64,000 nt of DNA from an uncultured Clostridia bacterium (GCA_934438075.1 CAKSBF010000001.1:62001-126000), one strand, 5' to 3'; shown: positions 43,982-53,114, counted from the stretch's first letter. Notes: a model not told the origin generated them from the letters alone. Made by a program: numbers and translations.

Positions 43982-44869
43982 TTATCCTTTCACCGCGCCA
44001 ATCATAACGCCTTTCACAAAATATTTTTGCAAAAACGGGTATACCACCAAAATCGGCAAGCTCGCTGCAACAACCACAGCATATTTCACGCTTTCGCCTA
44101 TAGATTGCTGATCCGATGCATCGCCCGCGCCCTGCGTCATGGTCGAGGTATCATTTTGAATCAATATTTCCCTTAATACCAACTGGAGCGGATATTTGGT
44201 GCGATCTTTAATAAAAATATTTGCGTTAAACCACGAGTTCCATTGTCCGACCGCATAATATAAAATCATCACGGCAATTACAGGCATGGAAAGAGGAATA
44301 ACAATCTGCAGCAAAATTGTAATATGGCCTGCACCGTCTAATTTTGCCGATTCCTCCAGGCTCTTGGGCAATGCCGAAAACGAGGTTTTCATAATAATCA
44401 GATTATATGTATTAATCAGTGTAGGCAAAATGAGTGCCCAAAATGAATTGTTTAAGTGCAGCATGTTGCTGACCACCAGATAAAACGGAATCAAGCCGCC
44501 TGAGAAAAACATGGTCAGCATAACCAATACCATAAGCGGTTTCTGCCAATAGATCTCGTCGCTTCGCGAAAAGAAATATGCCGCAACTGTAGTAAATACC
44601 ATGTTCAGGCTGACACCAACCACAACAATTGATATGGTATTGAAATATCCCCTTAATATCATCGGGTTTTTCATCATCAGGACATATGCATTTGTACTAA
44701 AACCTAAGGGTCTAAATAAAAGTCCCGTGTATCCAATTAATTGTGAATTATCCGAAAGAGATGCCATTAATACATGCCAGACCGGGTATGCCATAACAAA
44801 ACAAATCAGCAGCATAAACACACAGTTGAAAGCATCAAACAGCACTGATAAAAAGTTCTTTTGTCTCAA
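43982..44869 (-). CDS. ABC transporter permease (LplC/YtcP-type)
   Basis: A membrane protein with about six helices and the EAA motif (LPKSLEESAKLDGAGHITILLQIVIPLSMPV), ending in LVVYPFLQKYFVKGVMIGAVKG, a conserved end of this family. The frame is open from 44920, but TTG at 44867-44869 (then AGACAAAAG) has GGGAG at the right distance and the N-terminus then matches relatives, giving 295 residues. It is the first gene of the locus, about 70 bases after the promoter. Confidence 0.92.
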   Translation of the reverse strand: MRQKNFLSVLFDAFNCVFMLLICFVMAYPVWHVLMASLSDNSQLIGYTGLLFRPLGFSTNAYVLMMKNPMILRGYFNTISIVVVGVSLNMVFTTVAAYFFSRSDEIYWQKPLMVLVMLTMFFSGGLIPFYLVVSNMLHLNNSFWALILPTLINTYNLIIMKTSFSALPKSLEESAKLDGAGHITILLQIVIPLSMPVIAVMILYYAVGQWNSWFNANIFIKDRTKYPLQLVLREILIQNDTSTMTQGAGDASDQQSIGESVKYAVVVAASLPILVVYPFLQKYFVKGVMIGAVKG

Positions 44870-44940
44870 TTGTAACCACTCCCATAAATTAATTACTTGA
44901 CAGCGCTGAAATGTTCGCAACGCCCACCAGGTACATTTTT

Positions 44941-44970
44941 ATTATAAGCGCTGCTGCTTTTTAAAGTAAA
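44941..44970 (-). promoter_or_regulatory. Promoter of the pectin-type locus
   Basis: Reverse strand TTTACT, 18 bases, TATAAT. The -35 box is weak, as expected for an AraC-activated promoter. The upstream bases 44985-45000 contain a direct repeat CTGGCTGGC that could be an activator site. Confidence 0.6.
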
Positions 44971-45054
44971 TAGTCATTTTTCAAACTGGCTGGCTATTTT
45001 TCCAAATCCTTTGAAACGAGCTTATTTCTGCGTATTTTCGGTAATATTGAAAGC

Positions 45055-45088
45055 AAAAAACAGAGGATTTGTCTCCCTCTGTTTTTTG
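45055..45088 (-). terminator. Terminator after the DUF4091 gene
   Basis: On the reverse strand AAAAAACAGAGG-GAGACAAAT-CCTCTGTTTTTT: a 12-base stem with an A- and a U-run, 65 bases after the stop. Confidence 0.9.
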
Positions 45089-45153
45089 TCCATGATCATA
45101 TAAAATTGTCATTATCCTTAAAAAGAAATGGACGGTATGATAAACGCAAACGA

Positions 45154-46845
45154 TCATTCTGCCGATGTTTCTATTTTTAATAAGTGCTTTTCTATCTCAT
45201 CTGTCATTCTTTCTCTCAAAGTTAAAAGAAATTCGCTGCTGCGCGGATAATTCTCAAAAGTAAGCGGCATATTTGCCTGTTCTTCCATCATGCACACCAC
45301 AGCAGCCCTTCCGATATATCTCTCCAGCATACGGCAAACATCCATATCCTGCAAACCTTCGTAAAACACCAATGCCCGAAGGGAGAGGTACGGCTCGTCT
45401 TTCCCCGGATATACCGAAAAACTGTCTCCGGAAGGAAAAGCTCCATCGGCGCCGCTGCTTAAATACGGCTGAAGCGGATAAACACTACAGCAAACATTGT
45501 AAAAATTAAATCCCCATTGCAGAAAGCCTTTCATGTTATAACGATACATTTGCAAGCCCATAATACGATTTCGATATGAAGGCATTGCAAGAAAACGGTT
45601 GCTGACTTTTTCATACTGTCCGCAGCAATAATAAACCCACTGTTCCTCTGCGTTCTCTTCCAAAAAGGGAGCGATGTGGTTAGAAGCCGTTACCGGACAG
45701 CACACCAAACCTTGACGGTAAAACGCAATATCCGATAAAGCATCTAAGGTCTTAAAGCCTTCTATCAGAGGCTTTATAATGTGCAGTGCTCTTTGATATG
45801 CATCAATCTGCTCCATGTTTGGTTCATCCGAAATATGAAAATATGTTCTCTCGGCAACACCTTCCTCTTTCAGCACAGCAACCAACTGAGGAACAAACGC
45901 TTGCAAAAATGAGATATACGACGGATCATCCGATTTTACATCCCAGCCAAATATTCTCTCGGTTCCGCGCTCGGTTTCCGCATAGATGTTCGGAGAAAAA
46001 GCCGCGCCCCATTGCGAAAACAAATGAGAAATTTCAAAATATCGGATTCCATGCTTTTTGCAAAGTGCAATCCAACGCCTTACTCTTGTAAAGTCAAATT
46101 GATATTTACCGCTGTGCCGAGTGATTTTCGTCAACTGTACATTCATACGCTCCGTTTGATAGGCAGTATCTAAAGGCGGCGTAATAACGGGCATCAGAAG
46201 CATATTAATTCCAACATAAGCTGCAGCGGCAATATATTTGTCTATCATATCCCAATGTGCATCAGAATAGACCTCCGCCCCATGTGCTTGCGCAATGCAA
46301 TCTGTGTGAAACCACTGTGTGTAAATCAGTTCCTGTTCCGGCAATGACGCAGGTAAAACAACCAAGTGCATGCTACAGATACCGGAAAAGCTATCTTGGC
46401 TTGCCGGTGACATTAGTTTGCGCTGCAATTTCAGAGTGATGTCGTACTCCCCGGCTGCGAAACCGCGCGGAATATCCACTGTCACCCAAATGGATGCACA
46501 CATTCCGCTGCCGACGGCAAGCAGATTATCCTGCTCGCAAAGCGGGAGCAGCATATCAGGCATTAACCCCGGTTCCTTGGTTATATAGTCTTCATCCTCG
46601 CAAAAAGGATATATCGGATAATCCATTGCCGATTGCACGACCCGGTAAAGCTTTATGTACGGCAATAAGTCCGATGCCGCAGATATCGCCAACACAGCAA
46701 CAGCCCGTTCAGCATTTTTCACAGCAATCTGATAGGAAAAGCGTTCTCCTCCAAAAACCTTTTTATGCGTCAGCTCGTTTTCCGGAAGTGAATCAAAAAT
46801 GCGTACTTTCTCCAATGATGATATTTGCTTAATTGTTATCTGCAT
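45154..46845 (-). CDS. DUF4091-type putative glycoside hydrolase
   Basis: About 563 residues with no signal peptide. After an N-terminal beta domain (about 1-175) a TIM-barrel-like region carries family segments: HTDCIAQAHG, FDFTRVRRWIALCKKHGIRYFEISHLF, TYFHISDEPNMEQIDAYQRAL and LQWGFNFYN. HISDEPN is a likely acidic catalytic block. The family is related to GH123; its substrate here is unknown. The frame extends to 46878, but the ATG at 46843-46845 follows AAAGGGG. It has its own promoter, upstream of the pectin locus, so may act with it. Confidence 0.82.
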   Translation of the reverse strand: MQITIKQISSLEKVRIFDSLPENELTHKKVFGGERFSYQIAVKNAERAVAVLAISAASDLLPYIKLYRVVQSAMDYPIYPFCEDEDYITKEPGLMPDMLLPLCEQDNLLAVGSGMCASIWVTVDIPRGFAAGEYDITLKLQRKLMSPASQDSFSGICSMHLVVLPASLPEQELIYTQWFHTDCIAQAHGAEVYSDAHWDMIDKYIAAAAYVGINMLLMPVITPPLDTAYQTERMNVQLTKITRHSGKYQFDFTRVRRWIALCKKHGIRYFEISHLFSQWGAAFSPNIYAETERGTERIFGWDVKSDDPSYISFLQAFVPQLVAVLKEEGVAERTYFHISDEPNMEQIDAYQRALHIIKPLIEGFKTLDALSDIAFYRQGLVCCPVTASNHIAPFLEENAEEQWVYYCCGQYEKVSNRFLAMPSYRNRIMGLQMYRYNMKGFLQWGFNFYNVCCSVYPLQPYLSSGADGAFPSGDSFSVYPGKDEPYLSLRALVFYEGLQDMDVCRMLERYIGRAAVVCMMEEQANMPLTFENYPRSSEFLLTLRERMTDEIEKHLLKIETSAE

Positions 46846-46876
46846 TTTGCACGGCCCCTTTGTCCTTAATAGGTTC

Positions 46877-46905
46877 ATTTTTGCATATTTAATCTAAAAT
46901 GTCAA
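46877..46905 (-). promoter_or_regulatory. Promoter for the DUF4091 gene
   Basis: Reverse strand TTGACA, 17 bases, AAAAAT. The -35 box is perfect and the -10 box poor, which suggests activator dependence. Confidence 0.55.
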
Positions 46906-47061
46906 TGGATAAATTTGTGTTTCACCGGACATTTATCACAAACTTGGTTTTACGGATAGTTTATAGGAGCTGTGTCTAACATGCTGACCCATTTCCCCTT
47001 TCCTGCGCACATTTTCCTCAACATATTTCAGCGTATATATTAAAAGGGCAGCAAAAAAAGA

Positions 47062-47109
47062 AACAGCCGCCGGCTTAACCAAATTTCATATTTTGGCAGC
47101 CTGCGGCTA
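47062..47109 (-). terminator. Terminator after the zinc-ribbon gene
   Basis: On the reverse strand AGCCGC-A-GGCT pairs with AGCC-G-GCGGCT across a 20-base loop, followed by TTTCTTTTTTT, just after the stop at 47122. Confidence 0.85.
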
Positions 47110-47121
47110 AAACAACCCTTT

Positions 47122-47511
47122 TTATTCGTCCTGTGGAACTTCCTCTTTTTTCTCTTGCTCTGTCTCAAACTTTGCACCGCAATTGCTGCAATATGCCGCT
47201 CCGGTATCACAAGCATTGCCGCAGGCCGTGCAAAGTTTTTGTTTTTTCAGCTCTACAATCTTTGCCTCTTGTTCGCTAAGCTGTTCATAAAGCTCATCAA
47301 TCTGCTGCGTCACACTTTCCATATCATCTAAATGTTCGCCGCCGTTCTTTTTCGCTTCATACACCATTTTCCCCAACTCGGCAAACTTAGTCTGAACTTC
47401 GCTTTTCGTATCCGCAGCCGCCATTTTCAGCTTTGTTAATTCCAAAAGTTCACCTGATTTTTTTACGGCACTTCTCGCCGTATTTTTAATGTCCGAAAAT
47501 AATCTGTCCAT
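47122..47511 (-). CDS. Small coiled-coil zinc-ribbon protein
   Basis: 129 residues. An N-terminal helix-rich, charged region (about 1-85) likely forms a coiled coil. A C-terminal zinc ribbon with CTACGNACDTGAAYCSNCGA has two C-x-x-C pairs. The tail is acidic. Such proteins are common in Firmicutes with no defined role. The first ATG (47529) overlaps the GGAGG site; the ATG at 47509-47511 is preferred. It follows trmR by 65 bases on the same strand and is probably cotranscribed. Confidence 0.72.
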   Translation of the reverse strand: MDRLFSDIKNTARSAVKKSGELLELTKLKMAAADTKSEVQTKFAELGKMVYEAKKNGGEHLDDMESVTQQIDELYEQLSEQEAKIVELKKQKLCTACGNACDTGAAYCSNCGAKFETEQEKKEEVPQDE

Positions 47512-47576
47512 GATAATTCCTCCTGACATAAAATAATATAATTAACATAAGTCATTTTTTGTTTTCTATACATTCA

Positions 47577-48224
47577 TTATATTTGATTTATAATTTTTGT
47601 CAATGCCATGCCATCCCCGATTGGCAAAATGGCAGTATCAAACCGTTTATCCGAGCACAGCATATCTAAAAATTCACGCAGACGTACAACAATGGTACGA
47701 TGTTTATGACCCACATCGCCATCAGATGCAACCAAACCGCGGTATAGAACATTGTCGGTTAAAATCACGCCGCCGGGCGCTGCCTTTTCCAACGCCAGTT
47801 CAAAATGTACCGGAGATTGCCCTTTTGCCGCGTCGATGTAAATAAAATCAAAATTACCCGACAAATTACGCACTTCATTTTCCGCTTCACCGTGCAGCAG
47901 GCGGATTCTGCCCTGCATGGAACACTTTTCTATGTTCTCCAGCGCCATGCAAAACATTTGTTCATCCCGTTCAATGCTTATAATTTCTGCATCACATCCC
48001 TGAGCCATTAAAAGAGCAGAATAACCAATTGCCGTCCCTATTTCAAGAATCCGTTTTGGTCTGATAATCGCCGTCAGCACACTTAAAAAGCGTCCCGCTT
48101 CCTGCTGTACAATCGGAATAAAATTTTCCTTTGCAAACTGCTCCATATCATGCATGTAACCCGTTTGCTGCCGCACTGTTTTTCGAATATATTCCGTCAC
48201 AGCCTGTTCCGTAATATTCTCCAT
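47577..48224 (-). CDS. trmR: tRNA 5-hydroxyuridine methyltransferase (TrmR/YrrM-like O-methyltransferase)
   Basis: The 215-residue Rossmann methyltransferase has SAM-binding ILEIGTAIGYSALLMAQG, the conserved FDFIYIDAAKGQS acidic block and PGGVILTDNVLYRG (metal-binding D-N). This matches the Firmicutes YrrM branch of the catechol-O-methyltransferase-like family, shown to methylate 5-hydroxyuridine at tRNA position 34. Sequence length and block order fit; a different small-molecule substrate cannot be excluded. It is 21 bases after recD2. Confidence 0.88.
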   Translation of the reverse strand: MENITEQAVTEYIRKTVRQQTGYMHDMEQFAKENFIPIVQQEAGRFLSVLTAIIRPKRILEIGTAIGYSALLMAQGCDAEIISIERDEQMFCMALENIEKCSMQGRIRLLHGEAENEVRNLSGNFDFIYIDAAKGQSPVHFELALEKAAPGGVILTDNVLYRGLVASDGDVGHKHRTIVVRLREFLDMLCSDKRFDTAILPIGDGMALTKIINQI

Positions 48225-48245
48225 GAAAATTCTTCCTCCAAATAT

Positions 48246-50459
48246 TTAAAAGGTGTCCTCTGTCAATCGTTGCTTCAGACCCGAATAACGTTTTGCTTCA
48301 TAGTCATTATCAATCATTTTTTCCACCGCGCTCTTTTGGCCAACCAAGGCAACAAAATCACGAGCACGCGTAATAGCAGTATAGATCAAATTTCGGTTCA
48401 TCAGCATCGGTGCCCCGTGAAAAACAGGCATAACCACCGCCGGAAATTCACTTCCCTGACTTTTATGTACAGTGACCGCATAAGCAAGTTCTAATTCCTC
48501 CAGCATGGAGTTGGGATATTCCACTCGCTTATCGTCATCAAAAACTACAGTCACGGCAGTATTTTTCATCTCTTCAATATAGCCGATATCCCCGTTGTAT
48601 ATACCAACTCCCTCCTCCTTAGAGCCGACGCGCTCCCATGCTATATCATAATTATTTTTCACCTGCATTACCTTGTCCCCCTCGCGCAATATGCGAGACA
48701 TGAAACCGCGTTCATTTTTACCGGCCTCCGGCGGGTTCAAAGCCTTTTGCAGTTCCGTATTTAACGCAATAACTCCGGCAGGTGTTTTTTTCATCGGCGA
48801 AATCACTTGTATATCTTTCATCGGGTCAAACCCATAAGCATTGGGCAGCCGCTCACATACCAGATTTACAATTGTTCGCGCAATTTCATCTCCCGTACGC
48901 GCAGCAAGAAAAAAGAAATCCTTATCCTTTTGGTTATAAATCGGATATTCTCCATTGTTAATACGGTGAGCATTTACAACAATCATGCTTTCCTCTGCCT
49001 GGCGAAAAACTGTATCCAGACGAATAACCGGAACGAGTTCCGAGGCAATAATATCATCCAGTACATTGCCGGCGCCAACTGACGGTAACTGATCTGCGTC
49101 GCCAACCAAAATAACCTTACAACCCCGCTTAACAGCTCCTAAAAGAGCATTCATCAGCATAAGATCAACCATACTGACTTCGTCTACAATAATAACGTCT
49201 TCCTCCAACGGAAATTCGGAACCGCGCTTATATTCCCGTTCCAAATCATCGCCGGTATACCCCAGTTCCAAAAGCCGATGAATAGTCTTTGCCTCTTCCC
49301 CCGTTACAGCACTCATCCGTTTCGCTGCACGTCCGGTCGGCGCAGTCAATGCAATATCTGCTCCTCTCGCCTGAAACAATTTAATCATAAAATTAATAGT
49401 GGTTGTCTTTCCTGTTCCCGGGCCACCGGTCACAACGGTGAAACCGGAGGTAAGCGCCGCGCTGACCGCCTGTTTTTGCCTTTTCTCTAAAATAATGCCG
49501 CTCTCCGTTTCCAGTTTTTCAATTTCAGACTCTGTCTCCTGCTTCGTATCTCTGCAAACCTGCCCTGCCAGCGAACGAATCTGCATGGCAAGCTCCTGCT
49601 CCGCTTCATAATAAACAGGAAGATATATCCGCTCCTCCCCGGCATTTTTCTCGCTGATAACCTGACCATCCAAAATCAGTGAAACCAATGCATTTTCTAC
49701 CTCTAATTCGTCTACGCGCAGCATTTTGACAGCAAGCGAAACCAAAAGTTCCCTCGGAAGGTATGTATGACCGCCCGAAACCGCATAAAAGGACAAACTG
49801 TATTTAATGCCCGATCGCACACGGTTTTCATTTTCCGGCTGCACACCCATATGATATGCCACATAATCCGCAGTCTTAAAACTGATCCCGCGAATCCGTT
49901 CACATAAAGAATATGGGTTTTCTTTGATCATGGAAACAGCGTTAACCCCAAAAGTATCGTATATTTTCATCGCAAAATTTGGCGTAATATTATATTTTTG
50001 CAAAAACAAAATCAGCTGTTCCCGATCAAAAATTTCCATGTACGATTTTTGAATCTCCATCGCCTTGGTCAAGCTGATTCCTTTAATTTCCGCTAACCGC
50101 TCCGGCGTATCCACGATCACGCGCAAGGTTTCCTCGCCAAATCGGTCTACAATCTTTTCTGCCGTAGACTTTCGCACACCGCGTACCACCCCCGAAGAAA
50201 GGTAAGTCAAAATCTCATCTTTTCCCGTCGGTTCAATGCGCTCAAAACGTTCTATTTTAAGCTGTTCTCCATAGCTGGCGTGATTTGTCCACTTCCCGGT
50301 TACAACCAGCATTTCTCCAGCCTTTATATATGGAATGTAACCAACGCAAGTAATCAAACCTGTATCATTTGCATCAAAATCAAAAACAGCATAGCCATTT
50401 TCATCATTAGAGTATATGACTTCACAAACACTGCCTTGGTAGGCATCAAGTTCTTCCAT
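48246..50459 (-). CDS. recD2: RecD2-like ATP-dependent DNA helicase
   Basis: About 737 residues with an N-terminal extension (about 1-190), an HhH-like region (IKGISLTKAMEIQKSYMEIF), then SF1B helicase motifs: VVTGGPGTGKTTTINFMIKL (Walker A), VDEVSMVDLMLMNALL (Walker B), VILVGDADQLPSVGAGNVLDD, and AYAVTVHKSQGSEFPAVVMP. RecD2 acts in DNA repair and replication-fork maintenance without RecBC. The first ATG is at 50483, but GGGAG lies before the ATG at 50457-50459. It is the first gene of a recD2-trmR-zinc-ribbon unit. Confidence 0.94.
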   Translation of the reverse strand: MEELDAYQGSVCEVIYSNDENGYAVFDFDANDTGLITCVGYIPYIKAGEMLVVTGKWTNHASYGEQLKIERFERIEPTGKDEILTYLSSGVVRGVRKSTAEKIVDRFGEETLRVIVDTPERLAEIKGISLTKAMEIQKSYMEIFDREQLILFLQKYNITPNFAMKIYDTFGVNAVSMIKENPYSLCERIRGISFKTADYVAYHMGVQPENENRVRSGIKYSLSFYAVSGGHTYLPRELLVSLAVKMLRVDELEVENALVSLILDGQVISEKNAGEERIYLPVYYEAEQELAMQIRSLAGQVCRDTKQETESEIEKLETESGIILEKRQKQAVSAALTSGFTVVTGGPGTGKTTTINFMIKLFQARGADIALTAPTGRAAKRMSAVTGEEAKTIHRLLELGYTGDDLEREYKRGSEFPLEEDVIIVDEVSMVDLMLMNALLGAVKRGCKVILVGDADQLPSVGAGNVLDDIIASELVPVIRLDTVFRQAEESMIVVNAHRINNGEYPIYNQKDKDFFFLAARTGDEIARTIVNLVCERLPNAYGFDPMKDIQVISPMKKTPAGVIALNTELQKALNPPEAGKNERGFMSRILREGDKVMQVKNNYDIAWERVGSKEEGVGIYNGDIGYIEEMKNTAVTVVFDDDKRVEYPNSMLEELELAYAVTVHKSQGSEFPAVVMPVFHGAPMLMNRNLIYTAITRARDFVALVGQKSAVEKMIDNDYEAKRYSGLKQRLTEDTF

Positions 50460-50695
50460 TGGCTCACTCCCTTCTAAATACAATAAGTTTCAGTTAATAA
50501 TGCGATAATAAATTATCATTTATTTTATCATATTCTCCTCTTTTTTAACAGTGCTTTTTTATAAAATTATTAAATTATTTAAAAACTTGCTGCATGAGAA
50601 TTATTTCCCGTTATCACATCTGACGAACTTCGACATATAATGTAGTGTAGGCGACAAAAAAGCCTGCAAAATTTTATTATTTGGAGGTAATCACT

Positions 50696-51025
50696 ATGTG
50701 CAATTGTTTTAGCGGCGGTCGTTCCCGCGGCTGTAATTCCTTAAATATGAATGAAATTCGGGAGGCAATTCGTACGGCAGAAGCAGCGGCATGTGCCGCA
50801 GCACAATCCGCAAGAGAAGCAGAGGCTGCAGCATGCAATGCAGAAAGGATTGCGAGAAATGCTGAAAAAGCAGCATGCGAAGCCCGCGAGGCTGCTCAGC
50901 AAGCGGCAGCATGCGCAAGAGCAGCAGAAGCTGCTAAAGATCGTATGATTTATATGCTGGAACAGCATAACGGCGGATGCGATTCTGATCCCATTTCTGA
51001 CTGCGGCTGCAATCATCGCGGCTAA
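50696..51025 (+). CDS. Ala/Cys-rich repeat protein with periodic cysteines
   Basis: 109 residues. An N-terminal MCNCFSGGRSRGC segment and a C-terminal GGCDSDPISDCGC segment enclose a long Ala/Glu/Arg-rich helix (about 20-85). Cysteines occur at 33, 47, 61 and 73, spaced 14, 14 and 12, inside AEAAAC, AEAAAC, AEKAAC and QQAAAC units, so they would line one face of a coiled coil. GGAGG is 8 bases before the ATG at 50696; the TTG at 50681 is less likely. No family is recognised; a coat or disulphide-linked role is speculative. Confidence 0.72.
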   Translation: MCNCFSGGRSRGCNSLNMNEIREAIRTAEAAACAAAQSAREAEAAACNAERIARNAEKAACEAREAAQQAAACARAAEAAKDRMIYMLEQHNGGCDSDPISDCGCNHRG

Positions 51026-51045
51026 ACATTAAGATTCTCATTTAT

Positions 51046-51085
51046 CTCCCCAAACATATCCTTTATGTTTGGGGAGAGTTTTTTG
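51046..51085 (+). terminator. Terminator after the Ala/Cys-rich gene
   Basis: CTCCCCAAACATA, short loop, TATGTTTGGGGAG followed by AGTTTTTTG, 20 bases after the stop. Confidence 0.92.
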
Positions 51086-51121
51086 TTTACCAAAAATTCA
51101 CAAAATATTAAAACTGCCTGC

Positions 51122-51149
51122 TTGACAATCTAAAAATTTGTGCTACAAT
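51122..51149 (+). promoter_or_regulatory. SigA promoter for htpG
   Basis: TTGACA, 16 bases, TACAAT, ending 5 bases before the CIRCE repeat, so the transcript begins at or inside the operator. Confidence 0.88.
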
Positions 51150-51153
51150 AGAA

Positions 51154-51180
51154 TTAGCACTCGGTTGATAAGAGTGCTAA
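51154..51180 (+). promoter_or_regulatory. CIRCE operator (HrcA binding site)
   Basis: TTAGCACTC, nine bases, GAGTGCTAA: the exact CIRCE consensus. It lies at the htpG start site, so HrcA repression relieved by heat is expected. Confidence 0.96.
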
Positions 51181-51207
51181 CAAAGTTTTTCAGGAGGCTG
51201 ACCTAAT

Positions 51208-53109
51208 ATGGCAAAAAAACAATTTAAATCCGAATCCAAGCGACTTTTGGATTTAATGATTCATTCTATCTATACTCACAGAGAGATCTTTTTGCGCGAG
51301 CTGATTTCCAACGCCAGCGATGCGATTGATAAACTATATTACCGCACCTTGACAGATGAGGCTCTTACCTTTAATCGGGAAGATTATTATATCCGCATCG
51401 ACACGGATAAGGAAGCCCGCACCATTACAATTACCGATACCGGTATCGGCATGAGCGCCGAAGAACTGGAAGCAAATCTCGGCACCATTGCCAAAAGCGG
51501 TTCCTCTGACTTTAAAAAAGAACACGAAATTACCGAAGATGCAGACATCATCGGACAATTTGGTGTTGGCTTTTACTCTGCCTTTATGGTTGCAGATAAG
51601 GTCACCGTTATCAGCAAGCAATTTGGCAGCGACACAGCATATCGCTGGGAATCTTCCGGTGCTGACGGCTACACTATCGAACCATGCGAAAAGGATACCG
51701 TTGGAACACAGATTATCCTAACCTTGAAAGAAAATACAGAAGAAGATAACTACGATGAGTTTTTGGAAGAATATCGTCTTCGCTCCATTGTAAAGAAATA
51801 TTCCGATTACATCCGTTATCCTATTAAAATGCTTGTAACCAAGAGCCGTCCTAAGCCGAAAAAGGACGAAAATGATAAGGACGAAAAGGTGGAATATGAA
51901 AGCTATCAGGAAGATGAGATCTTAAACTCTATGATCCCGATTTGGCGCAAAAATAAGTCGGAGCTGACCGAGGAAGAATACAACAATTTTTATAAAGAAA
52001 AATTCTACGACTATGAAAATCCGATTTTAACAATCCACACCAGTGCTGACGGAGTCACAAGCTATAAGGCACTATTATACATCCCTTCACACGCGCCGTT
52101 TGACTATTACACAAAAGAATATGAAAAAGGATTGCAATTATATGCAAACGGCGTTATGATTATGGATAAATGCGCTGACTTGCTGCCTGACTGCTTCGGC
52201 TTTGTAAAAGGTTTGGTGGACTCTGCGGATTTGTCCCTCAATATATCGCGTGAAATTTTGCAGCACGACAGACAACTGAAAGTAATAGCAAATCATTTGC
52301 AGAAAAAAATTAAAAGCGAACTTTTAAACCTGTTGAAAAATGACCGTGAAAAATATGAGAAATTTTATCAGGCTTTCTCCCGTCCTTTAAAATTTGGCGT
52401 TTATAATGAATATGGGCGCGACAAGGATTTATTAAAAGATTTGCTGATGTTTTATTCTTCTAAGGAGAAAAAACTTGTCACTTTGTCTGAATACGTCTCC
52501 CGCATGCCTGAGGACCAGAAATATATTTATTATGCCAGCGGTGAAAGCGTTGAAAAAATAGAGAAGCTGCCACAAGCAGAGCTGATTGCAGATAAAGGCA
52601 TTGAGCTGCTGTTCTTTACAGAAGATGTAGATGAATTTGCAATACAGATTTTACGTGAATTTGAAGGAAAAGAGTTTAAATCTGTTTCTGCTAGTGATTT
52701 AGATATCGAAACAGATGAAGAAAAGAAAGAGGATGAGAAAAAGGAGGCAGAGAATAAAGATTTATTCCTGTTCATGAAAGATGCTTTAGGAGATAAGGTT
52801 AAAGATGTAAAGGCCTCCTCCCGTCTGAAATCTCATCCGGTCTGCCTCACCAGTGACGGCATGCTTTCCATTGAAATGGAAAAAGTGTTAAATTCCATGC
52901 CGACCGACAACAAGGTAAAAGCAGAGCGCATCTTGGAAATAAACGTTAACCACCCGATTTTTGAAAAGCTGACAGAAATGTTTAAGACTGACAAGGACAA
53001 GCTGAAAAAATATACAGAGGTACTTTATAACGGTGCCCTCTTAATTGAAGGCCTGTCTGTAGAAGACCCCGTGGCATTTTCCAATAACATCTGCGATTTA
53101 ATCGGATAA
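51208..53109 (+). CDS. htpG: Hsp90-family chaperone HtpG
   Basis: The 633-residue protein has GHKL ATPase motifs: ELISNASDAIDKL, ITDTGIGMSAEEL, GTIAKSGSSDF and IGQFGVGFYSAFMVADKV. The middle domain carries LYIPSHAPFDYY and GFVKGLVDSADLSLNISREILQHD, and a C-terminal dimerisation domain follows. Like other bacterial forms it lacks the MEEVD tail. It folds and stabilises client proteins in the cytoplasm. AGGAGG precedes the ATG; a CIRCE element controls it. Confidence 0.97.
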   Translation: MAKKQFKSESKRLLDLMIHSIYTHREIFLRELISNASDAIDKLYYRTLTDEALTFNREDYYIRIDTDKEARTITITDTGIGMSAEELEANLGTIAKSGSSDFKKEHEITEDADIIGQFGVGFYSAFMVADKVTVISKQFGSDTAYRWESSGADGYTIEPCEKDTVGTQIILTLKENTEEDNYDEFLEEYRLRSIVKKYSDYIRYPIKMLVTKSRPKPKKDENDKDEKVEYESYQEDEILNSMIPIWRKNKSELTEEEYNNFYKEKFYDYENPILTIHTSADGVTSYKALLYIPSHAPFDYYTKEYEKGLQLYANGVMIMDKCADLLPDCFGFVKGLVDSADLSLNISREILQHDRQLKVIANHLQKKIKSELLNLLKNDREKYEKFYQAFSRPLKFGVYNEYGRDKDLLKDLLMFYSSKEKKLVTLSEYVSRMPEDQKYIYYASGESVEKIEKLPQAELIADKGIELLFFTEDVDEFAIQILREFEGKEFKSVSASDLDIETDEEKKEDEKKEAENKDLFLFMKDALGDKVKDVKASSRLKSHPVCLTSDGMLSIEMEKVLNSMPTDNKVKAERILEINVNHPIFEKLTEMFKTDKDKLKKYTEVLYNGALLIEGLSVEDPVAFSNNICDLIG

Positions 53110-53114
53110 ATAAG

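Noticed and set aside
50634..50641. Possible sporulation sigma (SigE/SigK-like) -10 box CATATAAT before the Ala/Cys-rich gene
   Set aside because: No matching -35 element at the right spacing was found, so no sigma factor could be assigned.
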